64,000 nt of DNA from Parvularcula mediterranea (GTDB taxonomy: Bacteria; Pseudomonadota; Alphaproteobacteria; Caulobacterales; Parvularculaceae), in contig NZ_JABFCX010000003.1 in NCBI RefSeq assembly GCF_013085255.1, positions 1,001,288 to 1,065,287 on the forward strand, read 5' to 3'. Under the pieces are notes generated by a model. That model worked only from the letters and a program-made list of their open reading frames with translations. It made no database searches and was not told the origin of the DNA. The position numbers were made by a program, and so were the translations under genes. How positions within the stretch are numbered: position 1 is the first letter of the stretch; each line of letters opens with the position of its first letter. This document shows, piece by piece, positions 8,599 through 16,716 of this stretch.

Positions 8599-9084
8599 AT
8601 GCCCAGACTACTCACGATTGGCTACGAAGGTGCGAGCCTTGAGGACTTCATTGCTACTCTGAAGCACGACAATGTCTCGGTCTTAGCAGATGTCAGGGAG
8701 TTCGCTGGTTCGCGACGGCGAGGTTTCGCCAAAACGGCCCTTTCTGAAGCGCTTTCCAACGCTGGAATCGACTACGTCCACTTCCGCGAATTAGGTGACC
8801 CAAAACCAGGTCGAGATGCAGCACGCGCAGGGGATTATCCGCAGTTCAGAGAAATTTTCTCCGACCACCTTCAGAGTGAAGCAGCCCAAAAGCAGCTATC
8901 CGAGCTTGATCGCCTTTCAAAAAAATATGTTGTGTGTTTAATGTGTTACGAACGTGAGCCGAAGCAGTGCCATAGGTCGATCCTAGTTGATGAACTGCGT
9001 CGTGCCTCGGAACGTGAAGTGAGACACTTAGGGGTTAAAGCTGGAATCTCGTCAGGACAGAGATCGAACAAGCAAGCTGCCTGA
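8599..9084 (+). CDS. DUF488 family protein
   Basis: 161 residues, normal for the family. It has the opening IGYEGASLEDF, the core LADVREFAGSRRRGFAK, HFRELGDP, and the C-terminal CLMCYEREPKQCHRS, in which the two Cys and the CHR triad are the family hallmark. The biochemical function is not established; members are often next to DNA-repair-like or unknown partners. The start ATG has a good site (GAGGTGAGGCAGA). The next gene begins 26 bp later in the same direction. Base composition is visibly AT-richer than the flanking genes, suggesting transfer. Confidence 0.85.
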   Translation: MPRLLTIGYEGASLEDFIATLKHDNVSVLADVREFAGSRRRGFAKTALSEALSNAGIDYVHFRELGDPKPGRDAARAGDYPQFREIFSDHLQSEAAQKQLSELDRLSKKYVVCLMCYEREPKQCHRSILVDELRRASEREVRHLGVKAGISSGQRSNKQAA

Positions 9085-9109
9085 ACGCGAGGGTACAAAA
9101 GAAGCGACT

Positions 9110-9844
9110 GTGCTCGTGAAAGCGACGCCCGTGATCGGACAACAGCACGGCGAGACAGTTTGCTGCGCGGCAGTAGATGACTATGGAAACTGGCTCAGGC
9201 TCTATCCCGTTTCCTTTCGCACTCTCGAGGACGCCCAAAAGTTTGGGCGCTGGGATCGAATACGCTTCCGGTGGCGTTCGCCGCGGGATGACCTTCGGAA
9301 AGAGAGCCACCGAGTTGCTGCGGACTCTCTAGAAATTGTGGGCCGGATGAAAGAGTCCGAGCGTTCCTCTTTCCTGTCTAGGATAGAGGTCAATGCGCTG
9401 GAGACAGAGAGACGAGAGGGTCGAAGTTTCGCCCTTCTACGGCCGCGCCGGGTGATCTCCTTTTCAGCGGAGCGGAAAACTCTCGACAGACTAAAAACTG
9501 AAGAAGCCGCAATTTTATCCTTCCATTCACAGGATGACCTCTTTTCAGCTAAGCCCCTGATCCCACGCGATCCCTGTCCGTATACGTTCTACTACAAATA
9601 CGAGACTGAGGACGGAGAGCGCCGGAGCAGATGTCAGGATTGGGAAACTGAGGCGACTTTTTTCAAATGGCGGCAGCGTTACGGGGAACAAGACGCTATC
9701 GACCGGATGATCGAAAGATTTGGCAGAGAGTATCCAGAGAAGGGTGTCGTGTTTGCCATGGGAACGCATTCGCGGTGGCCTGACACTTGGTTGCTGAACG
9801 GTGTTATCCGGTTGAATAAGACGCGACAAGCTGCACTTCTTTGA
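9110..9844 (+). CDS. Conserved protein paired with DUF488
   Basis: 244 residues from GTG (a second GTG six bases on is equally possible). I recognise a pattern rather than a named family: KATPVIGQQHGETVCCAAVDDYGNWLRLYPV at the N-terminus, split here as an initial beta region, then FGRWDRIRFRWR, a charged middle with LLRPRRVISF, and a C-terminal half with FYYKYETEDG and MGTHSRWPDTWLLNGV. The last motif suggests a small beta domain. It shares low GC with DUF488 and probably its transcript, so they likely act together. Function unknown. Confidence 0.75.
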   Translation: MLVKATPVIGQQHGETVCCAAVDDYGNWLRLYPVSFRTLEDAQKFGRWDRIRFRWRSPRDDLRKESHRVAADSLEIVGRMKESERSSFLSRIEVNALETERREGRSFALLRPRRVISFSAERKTLDRLKTEEAAILSFHSQDDLFSAKPLIPRDPCPYTFYYKYETEDGERRSRCQDWETEATFFKWRQRYGEQDAIDRMIERFGREYPEKGVVFAMGTHSRWPDTWLLNGVIRLNKTRQAALL

Positions 9845-9878
9845 AGACAGCTTGGTTGGACATGTTTGGTCCATGGGT

Positions 9879-9902
9879 CCCGGACCGCCTTTGGCGTCCG
9901 GG
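9879..9902. terminator. Hairpin between convergent genes
   Basis: CCCGGAC pairs with GTCCGGG around a 10-nt loop, midway between the DUF488 partner and the convergent lipoprotein gene. No T-run follows on either strand, so intrinsic termination is uncertain. Confidence 0.45.
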
Positions 9903-9946
9903 AGAGCGTTGGGGTGGCGGATCGCTCTCGCGTTCCGCCCTGCGGT

Positions 9947-10402
9947 TTAGAGCTTGGCGTTGAGGTCCGCGAGAAGTTGCTCCACGCGCTTTTTGTTGAC
10001 GCCCATGTCGGAGTAGCCGACGCGGCTTCTTGAGAAGATGGCGAGGGTGGAGCCTTCCGGGTGCGGAAGGACAGACACGTCGACATCGTCCTTGAAGATG
10101 AAGACTTTCGCGACGTAGGCGATGTGGCCGCTTTCTTTTGAGGCCCTCACGTTCTCGGTGCCGCTGGTCTCGTCGAGGACGGCGAGGAGGGCGGTGAAGA
10201 GGTCGTCCGTTCCCTGATTGAAGACTGGTGCCGTAGCGTCGGCGGTCTCGGTGACGAGGTAGCCTTCGGGGGCGACGAGATACTGGTTCGGCTTGCCGGA
10301 CTTGGTGACGGTCTTGAGGTCGAGCATGGTGGTATCCTTGAGGGTTGTCGCGCAGGCGGCGAGGGACAGGAGCACTGCGGCAATAAGGGTAAGTCGTTTC
10401 AT
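9947..10402 (-). CDS. DUF1499 family lipoprotein
   Basis: 151 residues from ATG MKRLTLIAAV. The leader ends in LSLAACATT, a lipobox with the lipid-modified Cys at about residue 18. The body matches DUF1499: HIAYVAKVFIFKDDVDVSVLP, then SRSRVGYSDMGVNKKRVEQLLADL near the end, the family's most conserved block. Function of the family is unknown. It is last of three co-directional genes (fpr, small membrane protein, this); its ATG overlaps the preceding stop in an ATGA junction, so it is translationally coupled. Confidence 0.85.
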   Translation of the reverse strand: MKRLTLIAAVLLSLAACATTLKDTTMLDLKTVTKSGKPNQYLVAPEGYLVTETADATAPVFNQGTDDLFTALLAVLDETSGTENVRASKESGHIAYVAKVFIFKDDVDVSVLPHPEGSTLAIFSRSRVGYSDMGVNKKRVEQLLADLNAKL

Positions 10403-10641
10403 GCGGAACCTCCGCTTACGTAGTATCTGAACATCGGCATGATGGTGGCGAGCCTCAACGCGATGAGGCTTCCGAGCAGGATGAAACCTGCGCCGTAGAG
10501 AAGCCTTGCGCGGCCCTCTCTCCTGACGGCTCTTACGGCGCAGAGAACTGCGCCCATGATGAGGGCCAGGTAGACGGCGATGGCGAGCCACACCTCGGGA
10601 TGGGAGAGGAGCCAGACGAGATGCTGTCCTCTCCCTGACAT
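10399..10641 (-). CDS. Small two-helix membrane protein
   Basis: 80 residues. Two hydrophobic segments are visible: VWLAIAVYLALIMGAVLCAV (about 17-36) and LLYGAGFILLGSLIALRLA (about 47-65), separated by a basic loop RAVRREGRAR, giving an inside loop. No family recognised. It begins 4 bp after the fpr stop codon and ends overlapping the next start, so it belongs to the fpr operon. Confidence 0.7.
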   Translation of the reverse strand: MSGRGQHLVWLLSHPEVWLAIAVYLALIMGAVLCAVRAVRREGRARLLYGAGFILLGSLIALRLATIMPMFRYYVSGGSA

Positions 10642-10645
10642 CGGG

Positions 10646-11458
10646 CTAGCCTGCGAAGGCTTTCTCGATGACGTATTCGGCGGGCTTGGCGTTGGAGCCT
10701 TCGGTAAGGCCTGCCTTGTCGAGGAGTGCGGCGGTGTCCTTGATCATCTCCATCGAGCCGCAAATCATGGCGCGGTCCGTGGCGGGATCGAGGGGCGGAA
10801 CGCCGAGGTCCTCGAACATCTTGCCGCTCTCGATGAGGTCGGTGATCCGGCCCTTGGTCGGGTGCTCCTCACGGGTGCAGGTCGTGTAGTGGCGGAGCTT
10901 GCCTTCGACCATCTCGCCGATGAGGGGGTCATTAATCAGTCCCTCCACCATCTCCACCGAATAGGCGAGCTCGTTCACCTGGCGGCAGGTGTGGGTGACG
11001 ATGACCTCGTCGAACTTCTCATAGGTCTCAGGATCGCGGATCACGCTGGCGAAGGGCGCGAAGCCCGTGCCTGTGGAGAACATGTAGAGGCGCTTGCCCG
11101 GGGTGAGGGCGTCATGGACCAAGGTGCCGGTCGGCTTCTTGCCGAGGAGGATGTCGTCGCCGGGCTGGATCTTCTGGAGCTTGGAGGTCAGCGGGCCGTC
11201 GGGGACCTTGATCGAGAAGAACTCAAGCTCCTCGTCCCAGCTGGGGGAGGCGACCGAATAGGCGCGGAGGAGCGGTTTGCCGTCGTCCTGGAGGAGGCCG
11301 ATCATCACGAACTCGCCCGAGCGGAAGCGGAAGCTCTGCGGACGGGTGCAGCGGAACTTGAACAGCCGGTCGGTATAGTGATGGACCGAAAGCACCTTCT
11401 CGACGGTGGCGAGCTTGGGGTTCACGTTGGGTTTTTCGGCAGCGGCAGTCTGGCTCAC
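10646..11458 (-). CDS. fpr: Ferredoxin--NADP(+) reductase
   Basis: About 270 residues from GTG (MSQTAAAEK), which has GAGAGAC just upstream; an in-frame GTG 33 bases earlier is possible. The FAD-binding part has LFKFRCTRP, the RAYSVASP flavin motif and KKPTGTL; the NADP part has FSTGTGFAPF and ICGSMEMIKD, and the C-terminus ends EYVIEKAFAG. The family passes electrons between NADPH and ferredoxin or flavodoxin and is commonly linked to oxidative stress. Here it lies next to soxR on the same strand, which fits that role, though the SoxR box found is on the far side of soxR. Confidence 0.93.
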   Translation of the reverse strand: MSQTAAAEKPNVNPKLATVEKVLSVHHYTDRLFKFRCTRPQSFRFRSGEFVMIGLLQDDGKPLLRAYSVASPSWDEELEFFSIKVPDGPLTSKLQKIQPGDDILLGKKPTGTLVHDALTPGKRLYMFSTGTGFAPFASVIRDPETYEKFDEVIVTHTCRQVNELAYSVEMVEGLINDPLIGEMVEGKLRHYTTCTREEHPTKGRITDLIESGKMFEDLGVPPLDPATDRAMICGSMEMIKDTAALLDKAGLTEGSNAKPAEYVIEKAFAG

Positions 11459-11542
11459 GGGCGGTCTCTCACATTCTCTATTGCGGCGCACATAGAGGTT
11501 CGGGGCCTCTTGCGAAAGAGTTTCAGGATGGTGGGGGTGGGT

Positions 11543-11998
11543 TTAGCTTTTCTCATCGATGAGTCGCGGGCCTGATCCGGCGGAGCCCTGGACATCGTCC
11601 GGATTGTAGAGCGGGCAACGGTCCGTGGAGAGGCAGCCGCAGCCGATGCAGCCTTCGAGATAGTCCCTCAGGCGCGTGAGGCGCTCGATCCGGCTGGTCA
11701 GGTCCTCGCGCCAGTCTGCTGCGACGTTCGCCCAGTCGGCCTTGGATGCGGCTTTGTCGTGGGGGAGGCTATCCAAGCGTCGTTTGATCTCCGAAAGGGG
11801 AATGCCGAGGCTCTGGGCCGCTCGGATGACGCCGAGGCGGCGAAGGGTCGCGCGGTCGTAGCGGCGCTGGTTTCCGGCTGTGCGGGCTGAGCGAATGAGG
11901 CCCTCGCGCTCGTAATAATGGAGGGCGGAGACCGAGAAGCCTGAGCGGGTGGCGGCCTGGCCGGGGGTAAGCTCGCGGGGGAGGGGGCCTGAATTCAT
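11543..11998 (-). CDS. soxR: Redox-sensing transcriptional regulator SoxR
   Basis: 151 residues, MerR family. The N-terminal winged helix reads LTPGQAATRSGFSVSALHYYEREGL, followed by the RRYDRATLRRLGVI region and the dimerisation helix. Four cysteines CIGCGCLSTDRC (Cx2CxCx5C) hold the 2Fe-2S cluster that senses superoxide or redox-cycling compounds. The gene is divergent from a 68-residue ORF; a perfect SoxR box starts 8 bp upstream of its ATG. SoxR probably represses or controls its own start and activates the divergent transcript. Confidence 0.95.
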   Translation of the reverse strand: MNSGPLPRELTPGQAATRSGFSVSALHYYEREGLIRSARTAGNQRRYDRATLRRLGVIRAAQSLGIPLSEIKRRLDSLPHDKAASKADWANVAADWREDLTSRIERLTRLRDYLEGCIGCGCLSTDRCPLYNPDDVQGSAGSGPRLIDEKS

Positions 11999-12001
11999 AG
12001 C

Positions 12002-12032
12002 TTGACCTCAACTAAGGTTGAGGTTCCATAGA
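12002..12032 (+). promoter_or_regulatory. SoxR-dependent promoter with SoxR box
   Basis: The box CCTCAACTAAGGTTGAGG (12006-12023) keeps the CCTCAA-N6-TTGAGG core of characterised SoxR sites. It overlaps a -35 element TTGACC (12002-12007) and is followed after exactly 19 bp by CATAGA (12027-12032), a weak -10. The overlong 19-bp spacer is what MerR-family activators act on. It points toward the ORF at 12068. Confidence 0.85.
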
Positions 12033-12067
12033 GCTGTCTCCGAAGCTTTGTCGAGAGGAGACAGACC

Positions 12068-12274
12068 ATGCTGAGCAGACTTGCCGAGCCGAAACGCCTT
12101 GCCGGGCATCCCGCCACCATGCCGAGTGCCAAGCCGCGCGGACTGAGCGTTTTGGGCGCTCTGACGAGCAAAGACCCTGAGCGGTTCGCGACGCGGACGC
12201 GGGAGGCGCCCGAGCGGGGGCGCTGGTGGGAGCCGATCGGGCGGATGGGGAGGCTGGGCCTTCCGTGGAAGTGA
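12068..12274 (+). CDS. 68-residue basic protein downstream of a SoxR promoter
   Basis: Small ORF with a strong ribosome-binding site (GAGGAG at 12055-12060, 7 bp before ATG). The product is basic, rich in Arg, Pro and Gly, with no membrane segment or signal peptide; it reads MLSRLAEPKRLAGHPA and ends RMGRLGLPWK. I recognise no family. Its only clear context is the SoxR promoter 36 bp upstream, which implies induction under redox stress. It might be a leader or a non-conserved ORF, but the ribosome-binding site argues for translation. Confidence 0.55.
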   Translation: MLSRLAEPKRLAGHPATMPSAKPRGLSVLGALTSKDPERFATRTREAPERGRWWEPIGRMGRLGLPWK

Positions 12275-12458
12275 GCGGTGGGTTGCTGCCTCGTCCTTGC
12301 GGCTTCGACTTGGAGAAGGGTGGTGCCGCTCGCGGGCCTCCCTTCAGGGGCGCGGCAACAAACGTGTTGACCTTGCCCCGGGTTCGCCGCTTCCTCCCTC
12401 CCAAACAATGAGATGAAGGCCCGCTGCCCGATGGCGCGGGCCTCAATAGGAGGAAGCC

Positions 12459-13373
12459 ATGTCCATCAGTTTCAATGACCGTGTTGCCATCGTTACGGGG
12501 GCCGGGGCTGGCCTTGGGCGGAGCCATGCGCTGGCGCTGGCGAAGCGTGGGGTGAAGGTCGTGGTGAATGACCTTGGCGGCTCCGTTGATGGGAAGGGCG
12601 CCTCGTCGGACGCGGCCCTCAAAGTGGTCGAGGAGATCAAGGCGGCTGGCGGCGAGGCGATTGCCAATGGCGCGTCGGTCACGGACCCTGACGCTGTCGG
12701 CGCGATGGTCGAGGAGGCCATGTCGGCCTTCGGCCAGGTGGATATCTTGGTGAACAATGCCGGGGTGCTCCGTGACAAGAGCTTCTCCAAGATGACCCTC
12801 GATGACTTCCGGTTTGTGCTCGATGTGCACCTGATGGGGTCGGTGATCTGCACCAAGGCCGTGTGGGACCATATGCGCGAGCGTGAGTATGGCCGGGTGG
12901 TGATGACCTCGTCGTCGTCAGGGCTCTACGGGAATTTCGGGCAGTCCAATTATGGCGCAGCGAAGATGGGCCTCGTTGGGCTGATGAATGTCCTGCACAT
13001 CGAGGGCGCGAAGAAGGGTGTGCACGTCAACACGCTGGCGCCGACGGCGGCCACGCGGATGACTGAGGGGCTGATCCCCGAGAACATCCTTGCACTGATG
13101 ACCCCTGAGTCGGTGACGGCGGCGCTACTTTACCTTGCGTGTGACGAGGCGCCATCGCGGCTCATCCTCGCCGCGGGCGCGGGCGGTTATGCGGCGACAC
13201 GGATCACCGAGACCGATGGCATCTCACTGGAGACGGATCATCAGCTGCCAGAGGAAATCCTCGCGCAGATGGACAAGATCCTCGATGAGACCGGTGAGCA
13301 GCTGCTCGAGGATGGTTCAGGCCAGACGATGAAGTTCGTCCAGAAGGCGATGGCACGGGAAGGCGCTTCTTAA
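12459..13373 (+). CDS. SDR family dehydrogenase (MFE-2-type hydroxyacyl-CoA dehydrogenase-like)
   Basis: 304 residues. Classical short-chain dehydrogenase features: TGAGAGLGRSHA cofactor loop (about 14-25), VVVNDLGG, NNAGVLRDKSF (about 99-109), and the catalytic YGAAK with an upstream Ser cluster SSSSG. The NDLGGSVDGKG loop and the C-terminal extension beyond 240 residues are typical of the hydroxyacyl-CoA dehydrogenase part of multifunctional enzyme 2 and related fatty or steroid acyl-CoA enzymes. Start ATG has AGGAGGAAGCC. A GC hairpin lies just upstream (GGCCCGC / GCGGGCC) without a T-run. Confidence 0.88.
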   Translation: MSISFNDRVAIVTGAGAGLGRSHALALAKRGVKVVVNDLGGSVDGKGASSDAALKVVEEIKAAGGEAIANGASVTDPDAVGAMVEEAMSAFGQVDILVNNAGVLRDKSFSKMTLDDFRFVLDVHLMGSVICTKAVWDHMREREYGRVVMTSSSSGLYGNFGQSNYGAAKMGLVGLMNVLHIEGAKKGVHVNTLAPTAATRMTEGLIPENILALMTPESVTAALLYLACDEAPSRLILAAGAGGYAATRITETDGISLETDHQLPEEILAQMDKILDETGEQLLEDGSGQTMKFVQKAMAREGAS

Positions 13374-13385
13374 AGCGCCAACCGT

Positions 13386-14330
13386 TCAGACCGCCGTCTG
13401 GGGCATCGCCATGCCGAGCTCTGGCTGGTGGGCGCGTCCGCGCGTCCGCTCGCGGGGCATGGCTTCCTGGTTTGCAAGCCACAGCCTGAGCGGCGCGATG
13501 GGGTCGCGGGCGCCAAGATCGTCCCAGGGAAGGGCCCCTTCGCTAGCATCAAAGGCTGCATTGAAGCTCGAGACGGGGCCTGCTTCTCCCTGACGGAGGG
13601 CGAGGTCCAGGCAACGGCTGAGCTCGATGATCAGAGGGGCTGCGTCGCTTGAGTCCCTGAGGTTGGCATGACTGTCATGGCCACGGCCACAGATCGGAAC
13701 GCCGCGTTCTCTGGCGAGGTCGAAAATGGCGGGCGCTTCGCTCACATGGCTCGGGGAGAATTGGGCGTAGGGAAGCCCAGCGTCGATGGCAGCGTAGGCG
13801 TAGAGAACAGCGGGGCTGATCTCCTCCGACTGGTCGTCGAGTGCGTCTTCGAGCGCACTGCGCCGATTGAGGACGGCTGGCCGAACGGCTGGCGCGTTCT
13901 CCGGCGAGGCGAGGTTCAGGACCACGGCCCGGCCCCCGGTTCTCGCGGTAAGGGCATCCATGTCGTCCTGCAGGCACTCGATCTTCTCGCGCAGGGTCAG
14001 CTCCTCACGGCGGTTGCTGCCGCGGTTCGCGCCGCAGAACCCGTCGTGCCCCAATGCGGGGAGCGCTTTGATGGCGTCCATCGCTGCTTCGATGGGGCCG
14101 AGATCGCGTTCGGCCACGGCGCCCTGGCGCTGGGCTGCGCTGAAGCAGGTGGAGGGATCGAGGTCCCAGCCTGCGAACTGGATGCCCCGGTAGTTCGCGA
14201 GGTGATCGTGACTGCCGATCGGGAGGGCGGAGCGGTCGGACCTGTTCCTGCGAAGAAGCTCAATGGTTGCTGCTGCCGTCGACGCGGCCCGGCCGCACAG
14301 TCCGACGGCCAGGATACCCAGTTGCCGCAT
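13386..14330 (-). CDS. Inositol-3-phosphate synthase-like protein (non-canonical)
   Basis: 314 residues. The N-terminus LGILAVGLCGRAASTAAATIE resembles the NAD-binding start of myo-inositol-1-phosphate synthases, and the middle has VVLNLASPE and VLYAYAAIDAGLPYAQFSPS, both placed as in the short archaeal/actinobacterial forms. In those enzymes the next stretch holds catalytic lysines in a GKDGKTG-type loop; here the equivalent reads CGRGHDSHANLRD with no lysine, and the whole protein has only two or three lysines. So it may be a redeployed or inactive homologue. ATG start has GGGAGAGAGACC. The 3' end faces the SDR gene 12 bp away. Confidence 0.6.
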   Translation of the reverse strand: MRQLGILAVGLCGRAASTAAATIELLRRNRSDRSALPIGSHDHLANYRGIQFAGWDLDPSTCFSAAQRQGAVAERDLGPIEAAMDAIKALPALGHDGFCGANRGSNRREELTLREKIECLQDDMDALTARTGGRAVVLNLASPENAPAVRPAVLNRRSALEDALDDQSEEISPAVLYAYAAIDAGLPYAQFSPSHVSEAPAIFDLARERGVPICGRGHDSHANLRDSSDAAPLIIELSRCLDLALRQGEAGPVSSFNAAFDASEGALPWDDLGARDPIAPLRLWLANQEAMPRERTRGRAHQPELGMAMPQTAV

Positions 14331-14649
14331 GGTCTCTCTCCCTCACACGCAATGGCGCTGCCCCGGACCTTGGGGAAGGAGAGGGGAAGCTGAGCGAAGA
14401 ACAACACAAGTGCGCGAGCGGTTCCGCGTCGCTGTGTCTTTTTTTCCAGCATCTCTCCATTTCCTCTGCCCTGTGACTGTTTCACGGTTGACTTGGGGCG
14501 GGCAGGTCGGCATCTGCCGCGCCTCGCGGACGACACACCGTCCGAGGAAAGGTCAGTATGCTAACGAGCAAGAACGAGAGCGCCCACGCGCGCCAGACAA
14601 TCAAATAGCTCCCTGACCGGCGCTGCCGTCAGGGAAAGACAATCCCACG
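14331..14649. other. Divergent intergenic region
   Basis: Lies between the inositol-synthase-like gene (leftward) and the PcfJ-like gene (rightward), so it should hold both promoters. A hairpin CCCTGAC (14610-14616) / GTCAGGG (14627-14633) precedes the right-hand gene. I see no gene; a possible start at 14558 with GGAAAGG runs out of frame through the next gene and was dropped. Confidence 0.4.
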
Positions 14650-15633
14650 GTGGCTATCATGATCACGACCATCACGCGCGGGCGTGCCGGCGAGGCGCGG
14701 CCTATCCGTACACACCCCTTCGGCTGGATGACGCCTGTCATCGCGAGCGCGCTCGAAGAGCGTCCGGAGCGGATCTTCGACTGGCTCGGCGCAAGCCGGG
14801 CGGAGCTTCACTTTGCAGGGCTGGTCTTTGCCCTTTGCGAGAGCGATGTCGCGCGGGCGGCGATCGAGCCTGATCTCTTCGTCCTCAAGAAGAGGAAGGT
14901 TCTGGAGAAAGTCGCGCCTGATGTTCCGATTACGGTCATTGCGCTGACGGCCAAGCTGTCAGGCGGGCTGTGGCGGCCGCAATCCTACCGGTTCCTCGCG
15001 GAGTGCTGCCGGAAGACACCGCTCCTGATGGCGCTTCGCAAGATGCGCCGGATCGAGCGGCGGAAGCTGATGGCCTTCGCGAGCCTGCCAGAGGCGCTCC
15101 AGCAACCGTTCGTCTACGAACGGCTGAGGAACCGGAGTGATGCCAAGGCGCTCGTCTTTGCCCTGACGGTTGTCGAGCGGATGCGGCCAGACCTCTCGAT
15201 GCAGGAGATCCTCCGCAGCCTCGAGAATGCAGGGCCGAAGGTCTCCGTCGAGGTCTGGGTGAGGCGGCAGACGCAACCTGCCTTCTTTCCGGATCCGCCA
15301 TGGCAGGGCACCGAGAGGCTGAAGCCGATCAGGAACTGGGAGCAGCTGAAGGAGGTGGCACTCGCCTTCGACAATTGCGTCAGGACCTACGTCCACGACA
15401 TCCGTACGGGGACGTCGTTCCTCTATGTCTATGAGGACGAACAGGGGCTCAAAGCCTGCGTGGAGTTCGAGCGCATGGCGCCGGACCTCTGGGCGATCGG
15501 CGAGATCAACGGTGTCGCGAACAAGCCGCTGAAGGCCAGTGAGCGGCAACGGGTGATCGACGAGGCGGCGGGCGCGGCGCTTGTCATGCCTGACTGCAAC
15601 TCGGCCGAACGCTGGCTGAACCCGCACTGGTAA
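14650..15633 (+). CDS. PcfJ-like conserved protein
   Basis: 327 residues from GTG (ATG nine bases later is possible). No membrane segment. The N-terminal two thirds are helical and basic (LKKRKVLEKVAPD, KMRRIERRKLMAF). The C-terminal part has FDNCVRTYVHDIRTG, FLYVYEDEQGLKACVEFERM and WAIGEINGVANKPL, the order seen at the end of PcfJ-like proteins, where a Cys/His segment is followed by a short beta region and a G-x-x-N-x-P turn. Molecular function is unknown in the family. A terminator-like hairpin follows at 15636 before the flagellar genes. Confidence 0.6.
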   Translation: MAIMITTITRGRAGEARPIRTHPFGWMTPVIASALEERPERIFDWLGASRAELHFAGLVFALCESDVARAAIEPDLFVLKKRKVLEKVAPDVPITVIALTAKLSGGLWRPQSYRFLAECCRKTPLLMALRKMRRIERRKLMAFASLPEALQQPFVYERLRNRSDAKALVFALTVVERMRPDLSMQEILRSLENAGPKVSVEVWVRRQTQPAFFPDPPWQGTERLKPIRNWEQLKEVALAFDNCVRTYVHDIRTGTSFLYVYEDEQGLKACVEFERMAPDLWAIGEINGVANKPLKASERQRVIDEAAGAALVMPDCNSAERWLNPHW

Positions 15634-15635
15634 GA

Positions 15636-15665
15636 GGGGAGGGGGCGATGGCTCCCTCCCTTTAA
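15636..15665 (+). terminator. Hairpin after the PcfJ-like gene
   Basis: GGGAGGG (15637-15643) pairs with CCCTCCC (15654-15660), followed by TTTAAA. The T-tract is short. It overlaps the TTAA box of the next promoter. Confidence 0.5.
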
Positions 15666-15676
15666 ACTCACCCAAA
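15662..15676 (+). promoter_or_regulatory. TTTAAAC flagellar box upstream of fliK
   Basis: TTAA-N7-CAAA (15662-15676), 40 bp before the fliK start. It is one of the TTTAAAC-type sites found before several flagellar operons here, with a weak right half. Possible CtrA-type site; inference. Confidence 0.45.
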
Positions 15677-15716
15677 GGTGGATCTGGTCTTCTCGAAGCT
15701 CGACGGAGGACCGTTG

Positions 15717-16691
15717 ATGGCTAGTGCAGCGATCATAGTACCAAACAACAATGCCGTGACGCCTATGAAGGGCCTCGGGCAAGGACAGAGACAACCCGGT
15801 CAGGGCGGCGAAGAAGCTGCGGCTGGCTTCACTGCGCTTCTGGTGCAGGTGGAGGAGATCGCGGCCCTCGCAGGCCAGGCGATCACCGGTGAAGTGCTGC
15901 CGCAGCAACCCGTTCTTCAAAATGCTCCGCAGGGCAACGCTCTTGGCTTTGAGACCCGTGGTCTCGGCCGGGACCTGACCCTGCCCCAGGGACAGGCGCA
16001 GCCGGTTCAGGCTTCTCAGGTGCCAGGCCAGCAGCTCCGCCCCGGAGAGCTTCGTCCGATTGGTCAGCTCCCAGACGGTGCGGTCCGCCGTGAAGCCGTC
16101 CTGCAGCAGCCTCTTGCCCAAAACGGACCTGTGACGCCCCTCGACCCTGCGATGATCGCGGTGGAAGAGGCGAAGCTCGCCGATCAGCGCCTTGCGCCGC
16201 CGCCGAAGCTTGAGACCCAGATTGCCGCTGCGCCGCGCGTTGATGCCGTCATCCAGCAGCAAGCGACGCCTGAGACCTCGAACCCTGTGGTCCGGCAGGT
16301 TGCAGCGAACCTTCAGTATATGGCCCGTGGTGACATGGAGCGGGTGCGCTTCGACCTCTTCCCTGAAGAGCTTGGCCGGGTGCAGATCCAGCTCCAGAAA
16401 TCAGGCGCTGTGACCCGAGTGACGATTGTCACTGAGACCGCGCAGGCTTTCGAAGCCCTGGCCCGCGGCTCAACGGCCCTCCAGCAGAACCTCGCCCAGT
16501 CAGGCTTTGATCCTGACGAGCTGAACTTCATGAGCCGCGATGGCCGTGAGGAGCAGCGCGAAGCCTTTGCCGACGAGCGCCGCGAGCGTCGTGAGGATGC
16601 GCGCCGGGAAGGCGATGGCGAGGAAGCTCCGCGCCGCGAGATCCATGTGCGCGCTGCTTCCACCCCTCAAGACCGCCTCCTCTTTCTTTAA
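15717..16691 (+). CDS. fliK: Flagellar hook-length control protein FliK
   Basis: 324 residues from ATG MASAAIIVPNNN, chosen because GGAGGA lies 6 bp upstream; a GTG at 15678 has no such site. The first 200 residues are low-complexity, rich in Gln, Pro and Leu. Residues about 205-300 form the FliK C-terminal domain: RVRFDLFPEELGRVQIQLQKSG, the LxPExLGxVxV block that contacts the export gate. The tail is Arg/Glu-rich. FliK is secreted as a ruler and switches export from hook to filament. It is followed 25 bp on by flgD, the usual partner. Confidence 0.88.
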   Translation: MASAAIIVPNNNAVTPMKGLGQGQRQPGQGGEEAAAGFTALLVQVEEIAALAGQAITGEVLPQQPVLQNAPQGNALGFETRGLGRDLTLPQGQAQPVQASQVPGQQLRPGELRPIGQLPDGAVRREAVLQQPLAQNGPVTPLDPAMIAVEEAKLADQRLAPPPKLETQIAAAPRVDAVIQQQATPETSNPVVRQVAANLQYMARGDMERVRFDLFPEELGRVQIQLQKSGAVTRVTIVTETAQAFEALARGSTALQQNLAQSGFDPDELNFMSRDGREEQREAFADERRERREDARREGDGEEAPRREIHVRAASTPQDRLLFL

Positions 16692-16716
16692 TCATTCAGT
16701 AGACTGAGACCATACG

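Noticed and set aside
10580-11575. 331-residue plus-strand ORF
   Set aside because: Antisense of fpr, whose flavin and NADP motifs are clear.
12012-12872. 286-residue minus-strand ORF opposite the SoxR target and SDR gene
   Set aside because: Overlaps the SoxR promoter and is antisense to an SDR with intact motifs.
14558-14640. Possible leader peptide before the PcfJ-like gene
   Set aside because: The frame does not stop; it runs out of phase into the next gene.
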